From contig NZ_FNKZ01000003.1 in NCBI RefSeq assembly GCF_900104255.1, positions 265,841 to 329,840 of the forward strand: 64,000 nt of DNA, in the 5' to 3' direction. Below the pieces are notes generated by a model. That model worked only from the letters and a program-made list of their open reading frames with translations, was not told the origin of the DNA and searched no databases. The position numbers and the translations under genes are program-made. This DNA is from Pseudoxanthomonas sp. CF385. Lineage in GTDB: Bacteria > Pseudomonadota > Gammaproteobacteria > Xanthomonadales > Xanthomonadaceae. Below, piece by piece: positions 26,223 through 35,600 of the stretch. Position 1 is the stretch's first letter. Each line of letters opens with the position of its first letter.

Positions 26223-28409
26223 ATGACCACCCGCCTCGCCATCGCGCTCGCCGCGACCCTCGGACTCGCCATGCCCGCCTACAGCCAGGCCGCCACGCCG
26301 GCCACCCAGGCCGCCCAGGCCGCCAATCCCTTCTTCGCCGAAAGCCCGCTGCCGCTGCACTACCCGCAGTTCGACAAGATCAAGGACAGCGATTTCGCAC
26401 CCGCCTTCGATGCCGGCATGGCCGAGCAGCTGAAGGAAATGGACGCCATCGCCAACAACCCGGCCGCGCCCACCTTCGAGAACACCATCATCGCGATGGA
26501 GAAGAGCGGCCAGGTGCTGGACCGCGCCACCACCGTGTTCTTCAACCTGGTGGGGACCGACACCAACGACGCGCGCAACAAGCTGCGCGCGGACTACTCG
26601 GCCAGGTTCGCCGCCCACGGCGATGCCATCAGCCTGAATCCGAAGCTGTTCGCGCGCATCAAGGCGCTGTTCGAAAAGCGCAACGACCTGGGCCTGGACG
26701 CCGAGGGCGTGCGCCTGATCGAGCGTTACCACACCAGCTTCGTGCGCTCGGGCGCTAACCTCAACGACGCCGACAAGGCGACGCTGAAGACGATGAACGG
26801 CGAACTGGCTTCGCTGGCCACGACCTTCAGCGACAACGTGCTGAAGGACGTGAACGCCTCGGCCGTGGTCGTGGACGACGTGAAGCAGCTCGACGGCCTG
26901 ACCGAAGCGCAGATCGCCACCGCTGCCGACGTCGCCAAGAAGCGCGGCCTGGAAGGCAAGTACGTGCTGACCCTGCTGAACACCACCGGCCAGCCGCCGG
27001 AATCGCAGTTGACCGACCGCGCGCTGCGCCAGCGCCTGCACGAGGCCTCGGTCGCGCGCGGCAGCCATGGCGGCGAATTCGACACCACCGCACTGGTCTC
27101 GCGCATCATGAAGTTGCGCGCCGACCGCGCGAAGCTGCTCGGCTATCCCAACCACGCCGCCTACGGCCTGGAAGACCAGACCGCGCGCACGCCGGAAGCG
27201 GTGAACGCGATGCTGGGCAAGCTGGCGCCGGCCGCCGTGGCCAACGCCAAGCGCGAGGCCGCCGACCTGCAGGCCATGATCGACCAGGAGCAGAAGGCCA
27301 AGGGCCAGCCGACCTTCGCGCTGGAACCGTGGGACTGGGCGTTCTACTCCGAGAAGGTCCGCGCCGCGAAGTACAACTTCGACGAGTCGCAGCTCAAGCC
27401 GTACTTCGAGATGAAGAACGTGCTGGAGAACGGCGTGTTCTTCGCCGCCAACCAGCTGTACGGCCTGACCTTCAAGGAACGCACGGACCTGCCGAAGTAT
27501 CACGCCGACACCTGGACCTACGATGTGTTCAACGCCGACGGTTCGCCGCTGGCGATCTTCATCTTCGACCCGTACGCGCGCGACTCCAAACGCGGCGGCG
27601 CGTGGATGAACTCCTACGTGTCGCAGTCGGGCCTGAGCGGCGACAAGCCGGTGGTCGCCAACCACCTGAACGTACCGAAGCCGCCGGCGGGCGAACCCAC
27701 GCTGATGACGTGGGACGAAGTGACCACCACGTTCCATGAGTTCGGCCACGCGCTGCACGGCATGTTCTCCGACGTGAAGTACCCGTACTTCAGCGGCACC
27801 AGCGTGCCGCGCGACTTCGTCGAGTACCCGTCGCAGGTCAACGAGATGTGGGCCGATTGGCCGTCGATCCTGGCCAACTACGCCAAGCACCACAAGACCG
27901 GCGAGCCGCTGCCGCAGGCGCTGCTGGACAAGGTGATCGCTGCTTCCAAGTTCAACGAAGGCTTCAAGACCACCGAGTACTTGGGCGCCGCGATGCTGGA
28001 CCAGCGTTGGCACCAGATCACCGCCGACCAGGTCCCCGCCGCCGCCGGCGTGATGAAGTTCGAAGCCGCCGCGCTGACCGCCGACGGCATCAACTACGCA
28101 CCGGTGCCGCCGCGCTACAAGACGCCCTACTTCAGCCACATCATGGGCGGTTACTCGGCCGGCTACTACGCGTACATCTGGTCCGAAGTGCTGGACGCCA
28201 ACAGCGTGGAGTGGTTCAAGAGCCACGGTGGCCTGAAGCGCGAGAACGGCGACCATTTCCGTAAGACGCTGCTCTCGCAGGGCGGCAGCCAGGACGCGAT
28301 GAAGTTGTTCCGCGACTTCGCCGGCCACGATCCGAAGATCGAGCCGCTGCTGGAGAAGCGCGGCCTGACGGCACCGGCAGCTGCGCCGGCGGCCAAGCAG
28401 GTCAAGTAA
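26223..28409 (+). CDS. M3-family zinc peptidase, peptidyl-dipeptidase Dcp-like
   Basis: This is 728 residues from ATG 26223 (MTTRLAIALAATLG). ATG 26211 is an alternative four codons upstream. The signal peptide ends near ...PAYSQA. The M3 zinc motif HEFGHALHG is at ~505, with the downstream glutamate region after GTSVPRDFVEYPSQVNEMW. The length and sequence fit dipeptidyl carboxypeptidase / oligopeptidase A relatives exported to the periplasm. It removes C-terminal dipeptides or degrades short peptides. A strong terminator follows directly. Confidence 0.94.
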   Translation: MTTRLAIALAATLGLAMPAYSQAATPATQAAQAANPFFAESPLPLHYPQFDKIKDSDFAPAFDAGMAEQLKEMDAIANNPAAPTFENTIIAMEKSGQVLDRATTVFFNLVGTDTNDARNKLRADYSARFAAHGDAISLNPKLFARIKALFEKRNDLGLDAEGVRLIERYHTSFVRSGANLNDADKATLKTMNGELASLATTFSDNVLKDVNASAVVVDDVKQLDGLTEAQIATAADVAKKRGLEGKYVLTLLNTTGQPPESQLTDRALRQRLHEASVARGSHGGEFDTTALVSRIMKLRADRAKLLGYPNHAAYGLEDQTARTPEAVNAMLGKLAPAAVANAKREAADLQAMIDQEQKAKGQPTFALEPWDWAFYSEKVRAAKYNFDESQLKPYFEMKNVLENGVFFAANQLYGLTFKERTDLPKYHADTWTYDVFNADGSPLAIFIFDPYARDSKRGGAWMNSYVSQSGLSGDKPVVANHLNVPKPPAGEPTLMTWDEVTTTFHEFGHALHGMFSDVKYPYFSGTSVPRDFVEYPSQVNEMWADWPSILANYAKHHKTGEPLPQALLDKVIAASKFNEGFKTTEYLGAAMLDQRWHQITADQVPAAAGVMKFEAAALTADGINYAPVPPRYKTPYFSHIMGGYSAGYYAYIWSEVLDANSVEWFKSHGGLKRENGDHFRKTLLSQGGSQDAMKLFRDFAGHDPKIEPLLEKRGLTAPAAAPAAKQVK

Positions 28410-28428
28410 GCGACTTCCTCGTCGCCGG

Positions 28429-28461
28429 CCACGCCACCTTCGGGTGGCGTGGTTTTTTTTT
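28429..28461 (+). terminator. Rho-independent terminator after the M3 peptidase gene
   Basis: A perfect 10-bp stem CCACGCCACC/GGTGGCGTGG with a TTCG tetraloop is followed by nine T residues. Confidence 0.95.
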
Positions 28462-28482
28462 GGCCCACGCAAACGCTCCACG

Positions 28483-28528
28483 TTGTCCACACCGGGTGTG
28501 GATGAGTACTGCACCAATCTGTGGATAA
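28483..28528. promoter_or_regulatory. Cluster of DnaA-box-like sequences
   Basis: In 46 bases there is a perfect DnaA box (TGTGGATAA, 28520-28528) and two sites with one mismatch each (TTGTCCACA at 28483-28491, TGTGGATGA at 28497-28505). They lie between two converging genes, where no promoter is needed. Function is inferred only. Confidence 0.5.
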
Positions 28529-28563
28529 GCGTCGCGCGGCCTTGCCGGCCGGGGCTGTCAAGC

Positions 28564-28588
28564 GGCCTGGCGATTATTTCGCCAGGCC
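28564..28588 (-). terminator. Hairpin downstream of DnaJ-class gene
   Basis: A 10-bp stem GGCCTGGCGA/TCGCCAGGCC with a TTATT loop lies just after the minus-strand DnaJ-class gene. It has no T-run, so it is a weak or Rho-assisted terminator. Confidence 0.45.
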
Positions 28589-28595
28589 GGCCGCA

Positions 28596-29486
28596 TCATT
28601 CGCCGAACGCGCTGGCCAAGGCGGCGTACGCCTTGCGTTGTTCGTCGGTCTCCGCGCGCGGCGCGGTGATTTCCAGTTCGACGATCTGGTCGCCCGGCGG
28701 CGTGCCCGGCAGGCCGCGGCCACGCAGGCGCAGCTTGCGCCCGGAATCCGAATCCGGCGGGATCTTCAGCTCCACCGCACCGCCCAGCGTTGGCACGCTG
28801 AGCGAAGCGCCCAGCGCGGCCTGCCACGGCGTCAGCGCCAACACGTGGATGATGTTGCGGCCGTCGACCTCGAATTGGGGATGCGGCGCGTACTCCACTT
28901 CCAGCAGCAGGTTGCCGCCCTGGCTGCCCTGCCCGGCAAGCCGGATGACCTGGCCCGGCTTCACCCCGGTCGGCACCCGGACATCGAGCTGGCGACCGTT
29001 GACGTTGACGCGCACGCTGCCGCCGTCATGCACCGCCTGCAGCGGCACCGCGAGCTTGGCCCGCGAATCGCGCGGCCCCTGGGGTCCGCGTTGCGAAGGT
29101 TGCTCGGCGCGGCCGCGCCGGCCGAACAGGCCTTCGAAGAAATCGCTGAAGCCCGCACCGCCCCCGCCGCCGCCCGCGCCGCCGAAGATCTCTTCGAAAT
29201 CGAACTCCTGCGAGCCCGGCCCGCCGCGCCCGAAATCAGGCGGCGGACGGAATTCTTCGCCGGGACGGTAGCCACGCGCGCGCAGCTGGTCGTACGCGGC
29301 GCGCTTCTGCGGATCGCGCAGCGCCTCGTAGGCCTCGTTCACGGCCTTGAACTGATCCTCGGCGCCGGCTTCCTTGCTGACATCCGGATGGTATTTGCGG
29401 GCAAGGCGCCGGTAGGCGGTCTTGATCTCCGCGTCACCGGCCGAAGGTTCCACGCCCAGCACCGCGTAATAGTCTTTGAACTGCAT
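28596..29486 (-). CDS. DnaJ-class co-chaperone, CbpA-like
   Basis: From ATG 29486 this is 296 residues, with a GGAG ribosome site nine bases upstream. The J-domain is at residues 1-70 with the HPD motif (ARKYHPDVSKE). A Gly/Phe-rich linker follows (~residues 85-130), then two beta-sandwich client-binding domains (e.g. VRVPTGVKPGQVIRLAGQG, LALTPWQAALGASLSVPTLGG). There is no CxxCxGxG zinc-finger region, so it is a class B (CbpA) rather than DnaJ protein. It stimulates DnaK ATPase and can bind curved DNA in E. coli. Confidence 0.93.
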   Translation of the reverse strand: MQFKDYYAVLGVEPSAGDAEIKTAYRRLARKYHPDVSKEAGAEDQFKAVNEAYEALRDPQKRAAYDQLRARGYRPGEEFRPPPDFGRGGPGSQEFDFEEIFGGAGGGGGGAGFSDFFEGLFGRRGRAEQPSQRGPQGPRDSRAKLAVPLQAVHDGGSVRVNVNGRQLDVRVPTGVKPGQVIRLAGQGSQGGNLLLEVEYAPHPQFEVDGRNIIHVLALTPWQAALGASLSVPTLGGAVELKIPPDSDSGRKLRLRGRGLPGTPPGDQIVELEITAPRAETDEQRKAYAALASAFGE

Positions 29487-29642
29487 GCGAACTCCGCCGT
29501 CTCCGGAGGCGGCCCGCACCGGCGGGCGCCACCGCGCAATTCTAATCGCCCGCGGTGCCGGCGGCGTGGAGGCGGCGCAGTCACGGTGGCGCGACGCCGG
29601 CGCGCTACACTGGATCGCATACCCCCACTACCAGGCAGTCCG

Positions 29643-30122
29643 ATGAGCATCCAGGTTGGCGAGCGCATTCCCGAAGTGACCCTCAAGCGCATCCGCGAGG
29701 GCGTGGAGACGGTGGACACCATCGCCCTGTTCGATGGCCGCAAGGCGGTGCTGTTCGCCGTGCCCGGCGCGTTCACCCCGACCTGCTCCGAGAAGCACCT
29801 GCCGAGCTACGTGCAGCACTTCGAGGAATTCCGCAAGCGCGGCATCGAGGTGTTCTGCGTGTCGGTGAACGACCCGTTCGTGATGCAGGCCTGGGGCAAG
29901 ACCCAGCACGTGCCCGACGGCCTGCAGATGCTGGCCGACGGCAACGCCGACCTGGCCAAGGCATTGGGCCTCGAGATGGACGCCAGCGCCTACGGCATGG
30001 GCGTGCGCGCCAAGCGCTTCTCCCTGTATGCGGAAGACGGCGTGGTGAAGCACGTCTTCGTCGAAGCGCCGGGCGAATACAAGGTCTCGGGTGCGGAGCA
30101 CATGCTCGAGCAGCTTGGCTGA
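29643..30122 (+). CDS. Peroxiredoxin, Prx5/redoxin family
   Basis: This is 159 residues. The peroxidatic cysteine is at ~48 in PGAFTPTCSEKHLP, the Prx5 signature. SVNDPFVMQAWGK and MGVRAKRFSLYAEDGVVKHVFVE are typical of the family. It reduces hydroperoxides in the cytoplasm. It is divergent from the DnaJ-class gene; the shared ~155-bp spacer includes a TACACT -10-like element near 29605. The ribosome site is weak. Confidence 0.93.
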   Translation: MSIQVGERIPEVTLKRIREGVETVDTIALFDGRKAVLFAVPGAFTPTCSEKHLPSYVQHFEEFRKRGIEVFCVSVNDPFVMQAWGKTQHVPDGLQMLADGNADLAKALGLEMDASAYGMGVRAKRFSLYAEDGVVKHVFVEAPGEYKVSGAEHMLEQLG

Positions 30123-30131
30123 TGCGCCTCC

Positions 30132-30158
30132 ACCCGCGATGGCCCCGCCATCACGGGT
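30132..30158. terminator. Candidate bidirectional hairpin between convergent genes
   Basis: ACCCG and GATGGC pair with GCCATC and CGGGT around one mismatch and a CCC loop, between the convergent peroxiredoxin and pbpC genes. There is no T-run on either side. Confidence 0.4.
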
Positions 30159-30167
30159 ACGGGCTCC

Positions 30168-32564
30168 CTAGCGCAGTACTTCGAACCGCACCCTCGTCCA
30201 CGCACCGCTGCCGGCAAGCGCCGTGAGCTGGTGTTCGCCAGGCTCCCCGAAATCCCGCTGGAAGGCCTGGGCGCCCTGCGTTTCCGCGATCCAGCGGCCA
30301 TCCAGCAACCACTGGATGCGCGATTCCGTTCCGAGCGCGCGCAGTTGCAGCCGCACGCCATGCGGACTGCCCGGCGCGCGGGCGAGCGTGGCGCGATCGC
30401 TGAGGCCTTCGATGCGCAGTTCCTCGGTGGCATCACGGCCATCGGGCTGGCAATCGGGCGACAGCGGCGGGAGCCGGGAGGCCGCCCGCGTCTGCGCCGG
30501 CAGCCACGGTGATGCGAGCGCCGGCCAGCGCGCGATCTCCGAGCTGCCTACCTCATGCCCGCGCGCGCATTCGGCGGACAGGCGCAGGCCACTTCGCGCG
30601 TCGATGTCGAAACGCTCGCGCCCCACGCTCCACAACCGCGCATCGCGCTCGGCGAACGTCGGCGGCACGTTGCCCCCCAGCGTCCACGCCTCTCTCTTGC
30701 GCTGGCATAGCGAAGGCGCATCGGCTTCCGGCGGCAGACCCAGGGGCCAGCAGATGTCGGTCGCCGCGACGTCGGCGGGTCGGGCCCGCGGCTCGGCGTC
30801 GCCGCGCGCGCGCGGCAGGCTGTCGATCACTTCGAACATCAGCGGCAGCGCGGTGACCGCCCCGTACTGTCCCGGCAACGGCGTGCCATCGGGGCGCCCT
30901 ACCCACACGCCGACCGTATAGCGGCGCGTCCCGCCCAACGCCCAGGCATCGCGGAAGCCGTAGCTGGTGCCGGTCTTCCACGCCACGCGCGGCCGCAGGC
31001 CGGTGTCGAGTACGCCGCTGCCATAGCCGGGTCGTGGGTGCGCTTCGAGGACTTCGCGGATGATCCAGGCCGCGCCCGGCGACAGCAGTCGGCGGTCCGA
31101 AGGCGGATCCTGCGTCGTATAGCGCACCCTGCCCGACAACCCGTCGCGATTCAGGGCCGCATGCGCACCGACGAGATCTTCCAGGCGCGCGCCGGTGCCG
31201 CCGAGGATCAGCGACAGATTGGGCTTGGCGCCGCGCGGATAGCGCAACACCAGGCCATTGTTGGCCAGTCGCGCGGAAAAGCGATCCGGCCCGACGCGGT
31301 CCAGCAGGTCCACTGCGGGCACGTTGAGCGAAAGACGCAAGGCATCGGCCGCACTGACGGGTCCGTTGAACGCGGCGTCGAAGTTGCCGGGCCGGTAGCC
31401 ATGGAACGCCTGCGGCGCGTCGACCAGCAGGCTTTCGGAATGGATGAGGCCATCGTCCAGCGCCAGGCCGTACAGGAAGGGCTTCAACGTCGAGCCGGGC
31501 GACCGCCATGCCTGCACCATGTCGACGTGGCCGAGCCGCTCCCGGTCGCCGAACGCCACCGATCCCACGTAGGCGCGCGCTTCCATCGTGGCGTTGTCGA
31601 CCACCAGCAGCGCCGCCGAGGTGCGCGGCGGCAGCGTCGAGAAATAGCCCTGCACGCGCTCTTCCAGGGTGCGCTGCAGGCCTGCATCGAGCGTCGACAC
31701 GATCCGCGCCGCGCGCGGCTGCTCCCGTCGGAGCCGCTCCGCCAGCAATGCCGCCTGCAACGGCGGTTGCAGGGCACGCGCGACGACCGGCTCGATGCCG
31801 GCGTCTTCCACCTCCGCGGGCGACCAGACGCCGAGATCGGCCATGCGCTGCAGCACCTTGTCGCGCGCCACCTGCGCGGCCTCGGGATGGCGATCGGGGC
31901 GAAGCCGGCTGGGCGATTGCGGCAGCACCGCGAGCAGCGCGGCTTCGGCGTGCGACAAGCGCGACGCCGGCTTGCCCAGATACGCCCAGCTGGCCGCTTC
32001 GACGCCTTCGATGGTGCCGCCGAACGGCGCGCGCTCCAGGTACAGCGTCAGGATCTCGCGCTTGGACAGGTGCGCCTCCAGCTGCACCGCCCGCAACATC
32101 TGCTTGGCCTTGCCCCACGGCGTGCGCGAGTGCCGGTCCAGCATGCGCGCGACCTGCATGGTGAGCGTCGATCCGCCGGATACCACGCGGCCATGGCGGA
32201 CGAACTGGCCCGCCGCGCGCACCAGTGCCCAGGGATTGATGCCCGGATGCCGCCAGAACCAACGGTCTTCGTAGCTCAGCAGCGCCTGCAGATAAAGCGG
32301 CGACACCGTGTCCACCGAGGCGGGATAGCGCCACACGCCCTCACGATCGGCGAAGGCACGCAGCGGCGTGCCGTCGCGCGCGACGACGAGCGTGCTGGTG
32401 TCGCGCGTCTTCGGTAGCGGGGGCGGGAACGCGAGGTCGAGCACGAGCACCGTCACGAGTACGGCGACGGTACCCCAACGCAACCACGGCAACAGCCGGC
32501 GTGCGCGATGCAGGCCTTTCGCGATGCGCTCACGCGCGGATCCGAAGCGTGCTGCGTCCTTCAT
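30168..32564 (-). CDS. pbpC: Penicillin-binding protein 1C
   Basis: This is 798 residues. A cytoplasmic N-terminus and one membrane anchor (~30-47) precede the GT51 transglycosylase domain (ALLSYEDRWFWRHPGINPWA, GGSTLTMQVARML, ILTLYLERAPFGG). The transpeptidase domain has STLK with Ser ~358, SLN (SLNVPAVD) and KTGTS. A C-terminal BiPBP_C beta domain spans ~710-798. It polymerises and crosslinks peptidoglycan at the inner membrane. It lies 46 bases after the alpha-2-macroglobulin gene, the usual partner of pbpC in Proteobacteria. Confidence 0.96.
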   Translation of the reverse strand: MKDAARFGSARERIAKGLHRARRLLPWLRWGTVAVLVTVLVLDLAFPPPLPKTRDTSTLVVARDGTPLRAFADREGVWRYPASVDTVSPLYLQALLSYEDRWFWRHPGINPWALVRAAGQFVRHGRVVSGGSTLTMQVARMLDRHSRTPWGKAKQMLRAVQLEAHLSKREILTLYLERAPFGGTIEGVEAASWAYLGKPASRLSHAEAALLAVLPQSPSRLRPDRHPEAAQVARDKVLQRMADLGVWSPAEVEDAGIEPVVARALQPPLQAALLAERLRREQPRAARIVSTLDAGLQRTLEERVQGYFSTLPPRTSAALLVVDNATMEARAYVGSVAFGDRERLGHVDMVQAWRSPGSTLKPFLYGLALDDGLIHSESLLVDAPQAFHGYRPGNFDAAFNGPVSAADALRLSLNVPAVDLLDRVGPDRFSARLANNGLVLRYPRGAKPNLSLILGGTGARLEDLVGAHAALNRDGLSGRVRYTTQDPPSDRRLLSPGAAWIIREVLEAHPRPGYGSGVLDTGLRPRVAWKTGTSYGFRDAWALGGTRRYTVGVWVGRPDGTPLPGQYGAVTALPLMFEVIDSLPRARGDAEPRARPADVAATDICWPLGLPPEADAPSLCQRKREAWTLGGNVPPTFAERDARLWSVGRERFDIDARSGLRLSAECARGHEVGSSEIARWPALASPWLPAQTRAASRLPPLSPDCQPDGRDATEELRIEGLSDRATLARAPGSPHGVRLQLRALGTESRIQWLLDGRWIAETQGAQAFQRDFGEPGEHQLTALAGSGAWTRVRFEVLR

Positions 32565-32576
32565 CCCGTACGGGCT

Positions 32577-32602
32577 CCTTCTCCCCGCATGCGGGGAGAA
32601 GG
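32577..32602. repeat. Perfect palindrome with CCCCGCATGCGGGG core, copy 1
   Basis: This is a 26-bp perfect inverted repeat (arms CCTTCTCCCCGCA and complement) between the alpha-2-macroglobulin stop and the pbpC start. The same 14-bp core recurs twice in the tRNA cluster near 43.5-43.8 kb. It could slow transcription between the two genes. Confidence 0.65.
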
Positions 32603-32610
32603 CGTGTCCC

Positions 32611-35600
32611 TCACGGCTGCACCACCGTCAGCGTCGCCGGCGATGCCTTGCCGACACCGCGGATGTCGGGACGGTACATGTCCTCGACCAGCGACGGCGG
32701 CACCGTGTACGTACCGGGCGTGACCGCACGGACCAGGTAGAAGAGCTTCGCCGTGCCGCCACGATCCAGCTTCAGCGCCGCCACGTAGCGATCGTCGCGG
32801 AACTCCTCGTGCTTGACGTCGGCAGCGCTGCCGCGATCGCTGATGGCGATGCCATCCACCACCACCTCGGCCCACTGCTTGGCGTCGCCCAGGTTGAAGT
32901 TCTCGATCTCGAGGCCGGCCGGCAGCAGGTCGGTGAACAATGCATCAGGCATCGCCACGTTCGCGGTGATGCCCACCCGCACGATCAGCGCCTCGCCTTC
33001 CTTCAGCGCGCCCCCCTTCCACTCCTGGCCATCGGTCGTGTAGTAGCGGCGCTCGATCCCGATCTGGCGGTTATCCGGCGCAGGCGCGCTGCGCGGGATG
33101 CCGGCCACATCCAGCGAGGCGTACAGCGGCGGCGAGCCTTCCGGCACGAAACGCACGCCCCGGGCCAGCGCGGCGTGATCGACGCTGCGACCGAACAGGC
33201 GCACCGGCGCCACAGCCTCCGCGTCGCCACCGATACTCCACTGTCCCGAGACCAGCTTCTTCTGGTCCACCATCAACGCCTTGCCCAGCCGCGCCAACGC
33301 CACCTGCTCCTGCGTGCTCAGCCACAACCAGCCGCTGTTGCGGCGCGCGTCCAGTTCGCGTCCCAGCGAGATCGCGCGGCGGTCGTACTCGGGCTTGGCC
33401 AGCTTGCGTTCGTGCACCAGCGCGATCATCAGCGCATCGTCACGCAGCTTGGTGCCGTAGTCGCCCAGGTACTCCGGTCGGTCGCCGGTCTTGGCGAAGC
33501 CTTCCGCGATCGCCTTGGCGCCGCGGTTGCGATCGCCCTGCAGCGTCAGCGCGATGCCCAGATGCACCAGCGGAAGACCGGTCAACGTCTTGCCGCGCTC
33601 GTTGTCGTACAGCGCGCGCAGCGTACCCAGCGGCGCACGGTTGACCCGCGCGAGCACGTAGCCGGCATAGGCCTGGTTGGCGAACTTCAGATGGTCGCGC
33701 CGGTCGTAGCCGTAGAACTGCGCGCCTCCGGCCAGCAGGTCCTCGTTGAGGCGGGTCAGCGCCTTCTGCAGCACGGCGTCCGGCACGGCGAAGCCGCCTT
33801 CGCGCGCGTCCAGCAGGAACTCGGCGATGTACGGCGTCAGGCCAGGATTGACGTAGTCGTCGTTGCCCCACATCGAGAAATGCCCATTGGCGACCTGCAT
33901 CGAGGCGAGGCGACCGAACGCGCCTTCCATGCGTTCGCGACGCTTCTTCGCCTCCAGGCCCTCGATACCGAGCAGCTTCGCCGTGGCGTCGTCGAGTTCC
34001 AGCGCCGCATAGCCCTTGCTGGTGGTCTGTTCGGCGCACCCATACGGATATTCCAGGGCGCCCTTCAATGCACTGGCGAACGGGATCGGCGGCAATGCGC
34101 TGACGGTCATGCGCGCCGTCACCGAACCCGGCATCAGCCCGTCGGCGAAGCCTGCGCCCATCTCCACAGGCGCCAGGCTGTCCAGCACCTGCGTGCGCGA
34201 GCGCAGCACCGCCGGCCAACCCGCCCGCACCGGAACGTCGTAGCGCCGGTCCACCTTGAAACCGTTGCCTTCGACACGCACGCGGACCTGCGCCGTGGTG
34301 TAGCCCTCGCCCGCGGTGATCGGGAACGTCAGCGTGCGCTTGGCATCGATGGCGAGGTCGGCGCTGCGGCTGCCCTCGCCGATGTCCAGCGGCCCCTCGC
34401 CGTTGACCAGCACCTTGAACGCACCGGTCTTGCCGGTGAAGTTCTGCACGTCCAGGGTTACCGTGCTCTTGTCGCCCGGTGCGAGCACGCGCGGCAGGCT
34501 GGCTTCGGCCACGATCGGTGCGCGCACCACGGTCTTGCGGTCGCGATTTCCGTAGCGCGTATCCGAATAGACCAGCGCAGACACGCGCAGCGTGCCGTTG
34601 AAATCGGGCACCTTAAGCGCGATCCGCGCGTTGCCCTTGCCGTCCAGCTTCACCGGCCCGGAGAACAGGTCCACCGTCTGCACGCGCGAGGTGGGACGCT
34701 TCGCCTGCGGCAGTGCCGCTAGCGCCATGTCGCCGCCGAAACGCAGTTTCGCGCTGCCGCCCTCGAAGCTCTCGATCACGCGGCCGTAGATGTCGTAGGC
34801 ATCCACGCCCAGGCGCCGCTGGGCGAAGAACTGCGCGTTGGCGTCCGGCACCGGGAAGCGGGTGATGTTGAGGATGCCCACGTCGACCGCGGACACGGTG
34901 ACGTGCGCCGTCTGGCCAGCGAGTTCCGGCACGCTGACGCTGGCCCGCAGGTCCTGCTCCGGACGCATCTGTTTCGGCACCGACAGGCCGACCGCGACGC
35001 GACGGTCGCGACGGTCCATCGGCACGTGCGCCACGCCGACGGCGCGCGCCGGGGTGATCTTGCTGGGGGCCGATCCGCCACGGAACACCAGCGCGGTGAC
35101 GTAGACGTCGTGGCGCTCCCATTCCTTGGTGACCGGAATCGAGAACGTGCTGCCCGGCTTGGCCTCGATCGCCTGCACGTACAGCATGCGGTCGGCTTCC
35201 ACCATCAGCAGGCCCTTGCCGGCGTGCGGCGGCGTGACGGTGACCTTGAGCGTGTCGCCCGCCTTGTAGCCGGTCTTGTCCAGGGCCAGCTTGACCTTGT
35301 CGGGGCGCGCGTCGAGGCCACGGTTTTGGTCGTCCCAGCTCCAGCCCGCGCGGAACGGATAGCGCGTGGTCAGGCCCGTGGCCGGATCGAACACATCCAG
35401 CCGGTATTCGCCCCACTCCACCGGGAAATCGATCTTCGCCGCACCGGTACCGATCTCCAGCGTGCGGGTGTCCTTGTTCTCGAAGCGGCGGGTGAAGTCG
35501 TAATCCCAGCCGCCGTCCTCGTCGTAGTTCCAGTGGTAGTCGCGCAGCTCGCGCACCAGCGTGGCCTTCAGGCCCTTCGCCGGCTGCGGCTTGCCTGCCG

